NCBI RefSeq assembly: GCF_001890385.1
Contig: NZ_CP018221.1
Coordinates: 2,219,501 to 2,283,500 of the forward strand
DNA from: Tardibacter chloracetimidivorans
GTDB lineage: Bacteria; Pseudomonadota; Alphaproteobacteria; Sphingomonadales; Sphingomonadaceae
Length of the DNA: 64,000 nucleotides
Direction: 5' to 3'
In this document: piece after piece, positions 56,526 to 64,000 of the stretch
Layout: every line of letters begins with the position of its first letter
Position numbering within the stretch: position 1 is the stretch's first letter
Position numbers and translations under genes: made by a program
The notes under the pieces: model-generated
Seen by the model: only the letters and a program-made list of their open reading frames with translations
What the model was told of the DNA's origin: nothing
The model's database searches: none

Positions 56526-57013
56526 GCCTGCCGACCACGCCGCCTGACCACCATGCAAGCATGTGGGAAGGCGGCGAGGATCTAACCTGCGGGTCGGCCC
56601 GCCGCGCGAAAATGATCGCGGGCCGATCCGCAGAGCTGAAGCAGGACACCCGCTTGGGGGCAGCCCGCGCTTGGCCGCGGTCCTGAAGCAGGCTTTCAGA
56701 CAATAGCGGCCTGCTCCCACGCCCGTCGTGGACCGGAGAGCTACCGTCGACGGCGGGCGACCCATAAAGATAGATATCGCCCTGGAGCGAGGACGGGACC
56801 GGATTTCGCGAACGCCGGGGACGCTCGGCTTCACGCGGAGAAACCGCCTCGGCCCGACACACGCCGTGGTGAGCGCAAAGCCTGCCCAGGCATCAAGCAT
56901 ATGGCAGATCTTGTGGCGCACCGTGCACCCTCGCCCTGCCTGATCGAACCGCTGTAGAGCCAGCTGCTCGCTTCAAGTCGCGCACGGCATCATCGCGAAG
57001 CTATCGCCAATAT
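56526..57013. other. Intergenic region between convergent genes
   Basis: No gene-like sequence is seen. Long minus-strand frames here are antisense noise without family-like content. The left part holds a hairpin that may end transcription of the solute-binding protein gene. Confidence 0.5.
56538..56576 (+). terminator. Hairpin after solute-binding protein B
   Basis: Arms CGCCGCCT (56538-56545) and AGGCGGCG (56569-56576) pair perfectly, and the inside CCACCATGC and GCATGTGG also pair with one bulge. It starts 13 bases after the stop. There is no T-run. Confidence 0.5.
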
Positions 57014-58195
57014 TCAGTCGCGCACCAGCAGCAGCGCCGAGGCGATGTTGCCGCCGCCGTTGGTGATGACCGCCGTCGACGGATCGCCGCCAATCTGGCG
57101 CTCCCCCGCGCCGCCGCGAAGCTGCGTCACCGCCTCGTGAACGAAACCGAAGCCGTGGGTGCGCCCGGCGGAGAGCTGGCCGCCATGTGGATTCAACGGC
57201 AGCTCCCCGTCCGGCGCGATGCGATGGCCGCCAGCGATGAAATCCAGCGCCTCGCCTCGCCCGCAGTAGCCGAGGGCCTCGATCCAGAGCACGGTCAGAA
57301 AGCTGAAACCGTCATAGAGACAGGCGACGTCGACGTCATTGGGCTTCAGATCGGTTCGTGACCACATGCGCTCAGCCGCCGCCGAAGCCATGAAACGCGT
57401 CGGATCGGGCTGCTGATCCCAGCTATCCCGCCCGATCAGCGTACCGCAGGCGGCCTCGATCCGGATCGCCTTGCTCCGCAGGTCGGGTGCGGTATCGCGA
57501 TGCGAAATGATGAGAACGGTCGATCCATCGATCGGGACATCGCAGTCGTAAAGGCACAGCGGTGCCGAGATCATGCGCGCCGCCATGTAATCGTCGAGCG
57601 ACAGCGCCTCGCGATAGATCGCGGCGGGATTGCGCGCAGCGTTCGCGCGCGCGTTGAGCGCTATCGGAGCGAGATCGGCGCGCGTCTTGCCGAATTCGTG
57701 AAGATAGCGTTGCGCGATCATCCCGACCCAGTTGCTGGCCGAAACAGCGCCGAACGGCGAGAGCCATTGGAAAAGGCCATCGACGCGCGCCGTGCGCTGG
57801 CCGATCACGCTCGATCGCTCACCCTTTGCCATCGCCGAGCTTTCGGTCATGGTGCGGAAGCAGACGACATGCCGCGCCTGCCCGGTCGCGACCGCCATGC
57901 AGGCATTTATGATAGCGGAAAGCTGCGACGCTTCCGGCCCGGCCGAATAATAGTTCAGATCGAAGCCAAACGCCTCTTTCACCTCACCGATCGACACAGG
58001 CGAGAAGCCGGGAGAATCCGGCATGAACCCCGGCCAGCTTGTCATGCCATCGATGTCGGACGCGGCCAGCCCGGCATCGTCGAGCGCGCGCTCTATGGCA
58101 TCCACCGTCAGCGTCAGGCCCGGCACGTCGAGCCTGCGACCGATCCTGGACTGGCCGATGCCGGAGATGATCGCCTGCTTCTCGCCATATTTCAT
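57014..58195 (-). CDS. Ltp2-like thiolase-fold enzyme (copy 2)
   Basis: The 393-residue protein has the SCP-x/Ltp layout (AIISGIGQSRIGRRLD, YSAGPEASQLSAIINACM, ACLYDGFSFLTVLWIEALG, NPHGGQLSAGRTHGFG). The active-site Cys of thiolases is absent from SAGPEAS. In steroid degradation Ltp2 lacks this Cys and works as a retro-aldolase with a DUF35 partner. A DUF35 gene lies directly upstream with an ATGA overlap. The start 58195 is preferred over a longer ORF that runs into it. Confidence 0.85.
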   Translation of the reverse strand: MKYGEKQAIISGIGQSRIGRRLDVPGLTLTVDAIERALDDAGLAASDIDGMTSWPGFMPDSPGFSPVSIGEVKEAFGFDLNYYSAGPEASQLSAIINACMAVATGQARHVVCFRTMTESSAMAKGERSSVIGQRTARVDGLFQWLSPFGAVSASNWVGMIAQRYLHEFGKTRADLAPIALNARANAARNPAAIYREALSLDDYMAARMISAPLCLYDCDVPIDGSTVLIISHRDTAPDLRSKAIRIEAACGTLIGRDSWDQQPDPTRFMASAAAERMWSRTDLKPNDVDVACLYDGFSFLTVLWIEALGYCGRGEALDFIAGGHRIAPDGELPLNPHGGQLSAGRTHGFGFVHEAVTQLRGGAGERQIGGDPSTAVITNGGGNIASALLLVRD

Positions 58196-58602
58196 GCGGC
58201 GTCGTCCTCGATCTGGAACAGCGGGAGCCACACATCCTCGCGCCGTTCAAAAACCACGCTCACCCGGCTCCCGATCAGCGCTCCATCCGGCATCGGGCCA
58301 TCGACCAATCGGGACGTCAGCCGCAGACCAACCTGCTCGTCCAGTTCGACCAGCACCAGCGTGTACGGCACGATCGTGTCGGGCGCCCATGGCTGATGAT
58401 TGACGGTGTGGCTGACGACCGTGCCCCGTCCCGTGACCGGCGACCATTGCAGGTCGCGGCTGCCGCAATCGGCGCAACGCACGCCTGGCGGGTGCCGCCA
58501 TCGGCCACAGGCGGTACAGAGTTGCATCTGGATGACGCCGGTTTCCCCGCTCTGCCAGAACGGGCGATTGATCGCCCCCAAGCGCGGCAACGCATCGGTC
58601 AT
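58192..58602 (-). CDS. DUF35 OB-fold/zinc-ribbon protein
   Basis: The 136-residue protein has a rubredoxin-like zinc ribbon (CTACGRWRHPPGVRCADC, two C-x2-C pairs), then an OB-fold (GRGTVVSHTVNHQPW, YTLVLVELDEQVGLRL). These small proteins form complexes with Ltp-type thiolase-fold enzymes and are essential for aldolase activity in the ChsH2-Ltp2 case. It is co-translated with the Ltp2-like gene. Confidence 0.88.
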   Translation of the reverse strand: MTDALPRLGAINRPFWQSGETGVIQMQLCTACGRWRHPPGVRCADCGSRDLQWSPVTGRGTVVSHTVNHQPWAPDTIVPYTLVLVELDEQVGLRLTSRLVDGPMPDGALIGSRVSVVFERREDVWLPLFQIEDDAA

Positions 58603-58640
58603 TAGGCCGTACTCCCCTGGTCCGCCGCTGCGGCCACGCC

Positions 58641-59492
58641 TTAGCTATATTCGATGAAACCGTTCTTGAGCACGATGACGTCGCGCTCCACCACGCGCAT
58701 GACGAAGCTCGCACATCCCTCTTCCTCGATCCACAGATCGAGGCGGATCGTCTCCCCGGTCATGATCGGGCCGGCATACCGGACCCCAAGGCCGCGGAAT
58801 CGCGCCGGATCACTGTCGCACACCAATCCCATCGCGGCCCGCCCAGCCATGCCGAACGAGCAGACCCCCCGCAGCATCGCCTCGCCATCGGGCACCGGGA
58901 CACCTACCGCCGCGACGAACTCGGGGCCCAGCAGATACAGAGGATCGGGATCGCGGGCCGTCGCGAGCTCGATGCTGCGATCTGGCGCGCGACCCTGCGG
59001 CGCGGCGCGCGGCGCGGGCGGGGCGCCGGGATCGCCCGGACCAAAGCCGCCATCGCCCAGCAGGAAGGTGCCGACCGAAACCGTGGCGATCGGCGCGCCA
59101 TCGGCGGTGAACAGGCGGTTGCTTTCGTACATCAGCGCGCCGCGCCCGGGGCCCTTGTCATAGACCGCGTCGACCGATCGCCGGGCGCGAACCGTCGCGG
59201 CCTCGGGCAGCGCGCCATGCATCCTAATCGCTTCCTCGGCGTGGACCGTCTTCGTCCAGTCGATCCCCGTGCCCGGAGCCTTCGTCCACATATCGCCGAG
59301 CCCGAGCATGATCGCATACATCGGCAGCACATGGAAACCGGCGCTGTCGGCGCCGTAGCGCGCCTCGCGATCATGAAGGGGGCCAGGCAGCCCGACACCG
59401 CATGCCCGCGCGAACCGGGCCGCGTCCTGCCGGGTATAGCCTTCCTGAAGCTCCTCGAAGGGCCACGCCTTCACCGCATCGAAATTCAGCAT
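58641..59492 (-). CDS. MaoC-like double hot-dog protein, degenerate active site
   Basis: The 283-residue protein has an N-terminal MaoC-type half (FEELQEGYTRQDAARFARACGVG) and a C-terminal half where the hydratase-2 motif is DPDPLYLLGPEF and LRGVCSFG. The usual catalytic His of NPLH is Tyr, and the HGLC His is Arg. The Asp remains. It may be a structural subunit, or act on a different substrate. It lies between an enoyl-CoA hydratase and DUF35. The start 59492 is chosen; an earlier one overlaps the hydratase gene. Confidence 0.8.
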   Translation of the reverse strand: MLNFDAVKAWPFEELQEGYTRQDAARFARACGVGLPGPLHDREARYGADSAGFHVLPMYAIMLGLGDMWTKAPGTGIDWTKTVHAEEAIRMHGALPEAATVRARRSVDAVYDKGPGRGALMYESNRLFTADGAPIATVSVGTFLLGDGGFGPGDPGAPPAPRAAPQGRAPDRSIELATARDPDPLYLLGPEFVAAVGVPVPDGEAMLRGVCSFGMAGRAAMGLVCDSDPARFRGLGVRYAGPIMTGETIRLDLWIEEEGCASFVMRVVERDVIVLKNGFIEYS

Positions 59493-59502
59493 GCTCGTCT
59501 CG

Positions 59503-60306
59503 TCAGGACGCCACCTTCGACTTCGCATGCTGGACGGATTTCTGGACCCCCGCCTCGATGATGTCGAGAAACTCCCTGGAGGACTGGCTGACGATATGCG
59601 TATCGAAATGCGCGCTGAGCGAGGAGGTATAGCCCTGGATGTCAGCGACGCGATTGAGCGAGCGCTTGATCATCTTGGTGCCATAGGGCGGCGCCTCGGC
59701 GATGCGGTTCGCGAGCTGGAGCGTGAACGCCTCGAGCTCCGCGCGGGGCACGACATGGTTCACCATTCCCCACTCCTTGCCTTCCTGCGCGCTGATCCGC
59801 CCGCCGGTGAAGAGCAGTTCCTTGGCTTTGCGCAGCCCGAGCACCCAGGGATGAACGAGAGCTTCGACCGAGGCCGCGCCCATCGAGTGGAGGACGGGAT
59901 CGGAGAAATGCGCATCGTCCGCCGCGACCAGCAGATCGCAGCTGTTGGCCACCATGAACCCGGCCGCGATACACGCGCCCTGCACCTGGGCGATGGTCGG
60001 CTTTGGAAAATCGCGGATGCGCATGGCATTGCCGTAGAAATGCTCCTGCTCCCACACCCAATGCTCCTCGGGGGTGAACTTGCCTCGCAGCGCATAACCA
60101 TCGACGAGATCATGGCCGGCGGAGAAATGCTTGCCGTTCGCGCCCAGGATAAGAACGCGAACATTGTCGTCATTCTTCGCGACCATCAGGGCATCGTCCA
60201 TCTCGGCGAGCAACTGCGTGGATTGCGCGTTACCTTTGTCAGGACGATTATGGTAAAGCCGGGCCACCTGACCGACTACTTCATAGCTGATCATCTCGTA
60301 GGTCAT
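59503..60306 (-). CDS. Enoyl-CoA hydratase/isomerase family protein
   Basis: The 267-residue crotonase-fold protein has NRPDKGNAQSTQLL, oxyanion segment GKHFSAGHDLVDG, VQGACIAAGFMVANSCDL, and an active-site region MGAASVEALVHPWVLG without the typical acidic pair. It may be an isomerase or hydrolase. It heads the minus-strand operon hydratase, MaoC-like, DUF35, Ltp2-like. Confidence 0.88.
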   Translation of the reverse strand: MTYEMISYEVVGQVARLYHNRPDKGNAQSTQLLAEMDDALMVAKNDDNVRVLILGANGKHFSAGHDLVDGYALRGKFTPEEHWVWEQEHFYGNAMRIRDFPKPTIAQVQGACIAAGFMVANSCDLLVAADDAHFSDPVLHSMGAASVEALVHPWVLGLRKAKELLFTGGRISAQEGKEWGMVNHVVPRAELEAFTLQLANRIAEAPPYGTKMIKRSLNRVADIQGYTSSLSAHFDTHIVSQSSREFLDIIEAGVQKSVQHAKSKVAS

Positions 60307-60538
60307 CTTGTCACTTTCCGAACGATTGCCCCCAACGGCGATTCCAGGAACTGACAGTCCGTATACCCATTGGGCACATTCAACGCAAGCGCCGGGGGCC
60401 TATGGGATTGCCCGCGGACGGGACCCGAAGCATCGCCCCGAAAAACCGTCCATCCACCATCTTATTAAGGCGAACCGGGGCGATCGGCATGGCAGCGACG
60501 CGGATTTTACGGTCCCGGCCGCGATCCGGATTGAAAGA

Positions 60539-60555
60539 TAACGCTATTACAGTTA
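60539..60555. promoter_or_regulatory. TAAC-N9-GTTA palindrome, site 2
   Basis: TAAC, 9 bases, GTTA is 38-54 bases upstream of the thiolase start, exactly as for site 1 and the hydratase gene. ACAGTTAT and GCGTCA are also shared. It is a likely binding site for a regulator common to both operons. Confidence 0.55.
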
Positions 60556-60592
60556 TTGCGTCATCACACATTCTCTTCTGGAGGGCGGCCCG

Positions 60593-61753
60593 GTGCCTGA
60601 AGCCTATATCCTATCGGCGGTCCGCACGGCGACCGGCAAACGCAACGGCCGCCTTTCCGGCCTCCACCCAGCCCTGCTTGCGGGCAGGATGCTCGATGCG
60701 CTGGTCGCGCGATCCGGCGCGGACCCGGCGGCGATCGGCGACGTCATCCTGGGATGCGTCGGCCAGGTCGGCGAACAGGCCAGCAACATCGGCCGCAATG
60801 CGGTGCTTTCCTCGTCGCTGCCGGAAAGCGTGCCGGGGACGACGGTCGAGCGGCAATGCGGCTCCAGCCAGCAGGCGCTGCATTTCGCCGCGCAGGCCGT
60901 GATGTCCGGCGCGCAGGACGTTGTGATCGCGGGTGGCGTCGAAAGCATGTCGCGCATCCCGATGATGTCGACCACGACGCTCGCGGCCAAGGCGGGAATG
61001 GGCGGCCCGTCGAACCCGGCCCGGGAAGCGCGCTATCCCGGCATCCAGTTCAGCCAGTTCAGCGGCGCCGAGGCGATCGCCCGGAAGTTCGGGCTGGACA
61101 AGGACATGCTCGATGCCTTCGCTTTGGAAAGCCACCTTCGCGCCGCATCAGCGACGGCGCGAGACGCGTTCCGCGAGGAGATTTTTCCCGTCACCCTCGA
61201 TGACGGCACGATCCATGACGAGGATGAAGGCATCCGCAAGGACGCCACGCTCGACGGCATCGCCGGGGTGAAGCTGATCCTGCCGGACGGCCGCCTCACC
61301 GCGGCGACATCCAGCCAGATCAGCGATGGGGCGAGCGGCGTCCTCGTCGTGAACGAGGCGGGGCTGAAGCGGCTCGGCGGCAAGCCGCTCGCGCGCATGC
61401 ACCACATGACTGTCGTCGGCGGCGATCCGGTCGTCATGCTGGAAAGTCCGATCGCCGGTACGCAGCGCGCGTTGGCGCGAACTGGGATGAGGATTGAGGA
61501 TATCGATCTCTACGAGGTGAACGAAGCCTTCTCGGCGATCCCGCTGGCATGGCTCCAGGCGATCGGCGCCGATCCGGCGCGGACCAACATTCACGGCGGC
61601 GCCATCGCCCTCGGCCATCCGCTGGGCGCCAGCGGCACCAGGATCTTCGCGACGCTCGTCCACGCGCTCCGGTCGACGGGCAAGCGCTATGGCCTGCAGA
61701 CCATGTGCGAGGGCGGCGGCATGGCGAACGTGACGATCGTGGAGAGGCTCTGA
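60593..61753 (+). CDS. Thiolase (acetyl-CoA C-acyltransferase)
   Basis: The 386-residue thiolase begins at a GTG behind GGAGGGC and has Cys89 in RQCGSSQQA, His342 in GHPLGASG and Cys372 in TMCEGGGMAN. It is a close paralogue of the thiolase at 18152-19318 (same motifs and N-terminal AYI-SAVRT pattern). It is followed after 1 base by the flavin reductase gene. Confidence 0.93.
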   Translation: MPEAYILSAVRTATGKRNGRLSGLHPALLAGRMLDALVARSGADPAAIGDVILGCVGQVGEQASNIGRNAVLSSSLPESVPGTTVERQCGSSQQALHFAAQAVMSGAQDVVIAGGVESMSRIPMMSTTTLAAKAGMGGPSNPAREARYPGIQFSQFSGAEAIARKFGLDKDMLDAFALESHLRAASATARDAFREEIFPVTLDDGTIHDEDEGIRKDATLDGIAGVKLILPDGRLTAATSSQISDGASGVLVVNEAGLKRLGGKPLARMHHMTVVGGDPVVMLESPIAGTQRALARTGMRIEDIDLYEVNEAFSAIPLAWLQAIGADPARTNIHGGAIALGHPLGASGTRIFATLVHALRSTGKRYGLQTMCEGGGMANVTIVERL

Positions 61754-61754
61754 C

Positions 61755-63785
61755 ATGGCGCAATCCAACGATCCCGTGTTCCGGACCGAAGGCCCCTTCC
61801 CCCATCTGTTCAGCCCGTTGACCCTGCGCGGCCTGACCTTGCCGAACCGGGTGGTGATGGCGCCGATGTCGAGCCAGCTCGGCAACCGCGACGGGACGGT
61901 CACCGATCGGCAGATCGCCTTTTATCGGGAGCGCGCCGCCGGCGGAGTCGGCATGATCGTGGTCGAATTCTGCTGCGTCGACCGCGCGACGGGCCTTTCC
62001 GAGCACCGCCAGCTTTCGATCGAGACCCCGGCCCATATCGAGAGCCATCGGCACTTGACGGACGCCATCAGGAACGAGGGCACGGTCGCCTGCCTCCAAC
62101 TGCAGCATGGCGGCCAGGCCGCCAAGCTCGACACCATCTTCGATGGCGTGGCGCGCGCGCCGAGCGATGTCTCGCGGCGCAGCGATCCGTCGCGCCTGAT
62201 CGCGCGCGCCTTTACCGACGACGAGCTCGAGCGGCTGGTCGACGCGTTCGGCGCGGCCGCGATCGCCGGCATGGACGCGGGGTATCAGGCTATCGAATTC
62301 CACGGGGCACATGGCTATGTGCTCAGCGCCTTCCTTTCGCCGCTCACCAACCGCCGTGATGATCGGTGGGGTGGTGACGAGGATCGCAGGCTCGAATTGC
62401 CGCGCCGCGTGATCGAACGCGTGCGGGAAGCGATCGGCGAGCGCCCGCTCCTCTACCGCATCTCGGCGGACGAATTTTCGCGCGGCGGCCTTACGATCGA
62501 GGACATGGAACGCATCACACCAAAGCTGGTGGCGGCGGGCCTCGACGGGATCCACGTCTCCACCGGGCTCGGCTGGACAGGGATGCACAACGTCATCGAG
62601 CCGATGTCGCAGCCCGAAGGTTGGCGCCTCCCCTATTCGCGGCGCATCCGGGAAGCGACCGGCGTGCCGGTGATCACCGTTGGCCAGATCCGGTCGCCCG
62701 TCACCGCCGAGCGCGCGTTGAGCGAAGGCGACGCGGATCTGATCGCGCTCGGCCGGCCGCTCCTCGCCGATCCGCACTGGGCGGCGAAAGCGAAGGCCGG
62801 CCGCGCGGTCGACATCCGGCCATGCACATCCTGCAACTATTGCGTCAGCGTCAGCCTGACCCCCGACGGCACGATCTGCTGCGCCGAAAATCCGCGCACG
62901 TCCCGGGAGCTTGATCCGCTTCCAAGGGCAGAGGGCCACCACAAGGCGGTGGTCGTCGGGGCGGGCCCCGGCGGGCTTGCCGCCGCCCTGCTGCTCGACC
63001 AGGCGGGCTATGACACGCGGCTGATCGAGGAGCGTTCCGCTGTCGGCGGCGGGCTGATCGCGTCCGCGGCGCCGCCGCACAAGGAAATGCTCAACTGGCA
63101 CCGCGACTATCTGTCGAGGCGGATCGCCGGCAGCGGCGTGACGCTCGACCTCGGCAAGGCAGAAACCGCCGATATGATCGCGGCGGGGCAACCCAGGCTC
63201 GTCGTGCTCGCCACGGGCAGCCGGGCACGGCCGATGCCGTTCGAGGGCCACGACGACGCCCTTGTCCATGATGCCTATGCGTTGCTGATGGGCGACGATC
63301 GCTGGATCGATTCGCTCGGCGAAGGCCCCGTGCTGGTCTATGGTGGCGGCGAGACGGGCTGCGAGACCGCGGAGATGATCGCCGCACGCGGACGATCGGT
63401 ATTGCTCGTCACCCGCTCGCCTCTCAAGTCGCTGGCCCGTTCGGCGGAGTTCATCTACCGCACCGTCCTTCTGAAACGGCTCACCGCCAACCCGTTGATC
63501 GAAATCCTGACGGATACGGAGCTGGTCGCCGTCCACGACGGCGAAGCCCGGCTCTGTTCGGCTGGCGAAGGCGCGGCCCGGCGCCTGGTCTCGGCCGTGC
63601 TGATCGCGCAGGGACGAGAACCGAACGATGCGCTGCTGGACGCGCTGACCGGTCTCGGCATCGAGGCGGTCCCGATCGGCGACGCGGTCAAGGGCGGCAG
63701 GATCGGGGACGCCATTCACGGGGCCTACGCCGCCGTTCGCAGCGTGACCATGCTCGATGCCGAACCGGAAGAGCTCGCTTGCTGA
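61755..63785 (+). CDS. NADH:flavin oxidoreductase / 2,4-dienoyl-CoA reductase-like enzyme
   Basis: The 676-residue protein has an Old-Yellow-Enzyme barrel (LPNRVVMAPMSSQLGNRDG, FHGAHGYVLSAFLSP, ALGRPLLADP), an iron-sulfur segment CTSCNYC plus a Cys pair 11 residues later (C-x2-C-x2-C-x12-C, trimethylamine dehydrogenase-like spacing), and an FAD/NAD half (VVGAGPGGLAAALLLD, VYGGGETGCETAEM). FadH and BaiCD/BaiH-type steroid reductases share this architecture. It is likely to reduce an unsaturated CoA-ester or enone. Confidence 0.88.
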   Translation: MAQSNDPVFRTEGPFPHLFSPLTLRGLTLPNRVVMAPMSSQLGNRDGTVTDRQIAFYRERAAGGVGMIVVEFCCVDRATGLSEHRQLSIETPAHIESHRHLTDAIRNEGTVACLQLQHGGQAAKLDTIFDGVARAPSDVSRRSDPSRLIARAFTDDELERLVDAFGAAAIAGMDAGYQAIEFHGAHGYVLSAFLSPLTNRRDDRWGGDEDRRLELPRRVIERVREAIGERPLLYRISADEFSRGGLTIEDMERITPKLVAAGLDGIHVSTGLGWTGMHNVIEPMSQPEGWRLPYSRRIREATGVPVITVGQIRSPVTAERALSEGDADLIALGRPLLADPHWAAKAKAGRAVDIRPCTSCNYCVSVSLTPDGTICCAENPRTSRELDPLPRAEGHHKAVVVGAGPGGLAAALLLDQAGYDTRLIEERSAVGGGLIASAAPPHKEMLNWHRDYLSRRIAGSGVTLDLGKAETADMIAAGQPRLVVLATGSRARPMPFEGHDDALVHDAYALLMGDDRWIDSLGEGPVLVYGGGETGCETAEMIAARGRSVLLVTRSPLKSLARSAEFIYRTVLLKRLTANPLIEILTDTELVAVHDGEARLCSAGEGAARRLVSAVLIAQGREPNDALLDALTGLGIEAVPIGDAVKGGRIGDAIHGAYAAVRSVTMLDAEPEELAC

Positions 63786-63923
63786 TCGCCCGGAGAAACC
63801 GGACATGGTGATCGAGCCGACGCAAGAGGCCCGGTCCGGCGTAGCGCCGACGCCGGCCGCCAGGCTAGAACCCGCCGCCAGAGCGTGCCGAACCGGCAAT
63901 GAATTTCAGGAAAGGAAAATTCG

Positions 63924-64000
63924 ATGACGGCCCTGACCAACAAGACTTTCATCATTATGGGCGCGAGCAGTGGCATCGGCGAGGCCACGGCGCACCGGCT
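63924..64000 (+). CDS. Short-chain dehydrogenase (partial, cut by window end)
   Basis: After AGGAAAGG, the start gives MTALTNKTFIIMGASSGIG, the SDR cofactor motif, and the frame continues to the window end. Only about 25 residues are visible. It probably follows in the same operon after a 138-base spacer. Confidence 0.75.
   Translation, partial: MTALTNKTFIIMGASSGIGEATAHR

Noticed and set aside
61434-63899. 821-residue minus-strand ORF opposite the flavin reductase
   Set aside because: It is the antisense shadow of a well-recognised plus-strand gene in GC-rich DNA, with a His/Arg-rich composition unlike real proteins.

Overview
The window is high-GC DNA with compact, overlapping operons and several GTG or TTG starts. 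Its gene content (PhaD/MnhD-type antiporter end, EmrAB pump, many CoA-dependent catabolic genes, LysR-free TetR control, an IS427-group element) suggests a sphingomonad-like alphaproteobacterium. This is inferred from protein character only; no rRNA or marker gene is present.

Region 1 (1-14.8 kb) looks like housekeeping and stress DNA. It holds the end of an Mrp Na+/H+ antiporter operon (mrpD', E, F, G), a D-2-hydroxyacid dehydrogenase, a P2-type cation ATPase, an NfeD protease plus slipin pair, a hemerythrin protein, a MarR-EmrA-EmrB drug-efflux operon with a near-perfect 28-bp operator palindrome, and a three-gene MacB/LolD-like ABC exporter.

Region 2 (14.8-17.1 kb) is a decayed junction. 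It contains two hairpin repeats, a small coiled-coil ORF, a fragment of a P4-type tyrosine integrase, the multiply frameshifted remains of an alpha-methylacyl-CoA racemase/CoA-transferase gene, and an apparently intact 852-bp IS5-family (IS427-group) element. The IS sits in the first codons of that racemase gene and has 18-bp inverted repeats and a TA target duplication.

Region 3 (17.1-64 kb) is a large catabolic cluster. It has four thiolase-fold enzymes of different subtypes plus a fifth, three enoyl-CoA hydratases, three acyl-CoA dehydrogenases, a class III CoA-transferase, many short-chain dehydrogenases, a KshA-like Rieske oxygenase, a LuxC/LuxE-like acid-reduction pair, a TauD-type dioxygenase, two D-aminoacylase-like amidohydrolases, an exported arylsulfatase with its own formylglycine-generating enzyme and an MFS carrier, a MaoC + DUF35 + Ltp2-like module, and an Old-Yellow-type flavin reductase. 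Two TetR regulators lie next to divergent promoters. Two related type I solute-binding proteins have no signal peptide and no ABC partners. The chemistry resembles CoA-dependent breakdown of a polycyclic or branched, possibly sulfated, steroid- or terpenoid-like substrate. The substrate itself cannot be read from the sequence.

Several genes between 22.2 and 27.7 kb carry single-base deletions (a zinc alcohol dehydrogenase and two SDRs, one of which also lacks its NAD-binding loop). This sub-block is either decaying or affected by sequencing error. The window ends inside another SDR gene.
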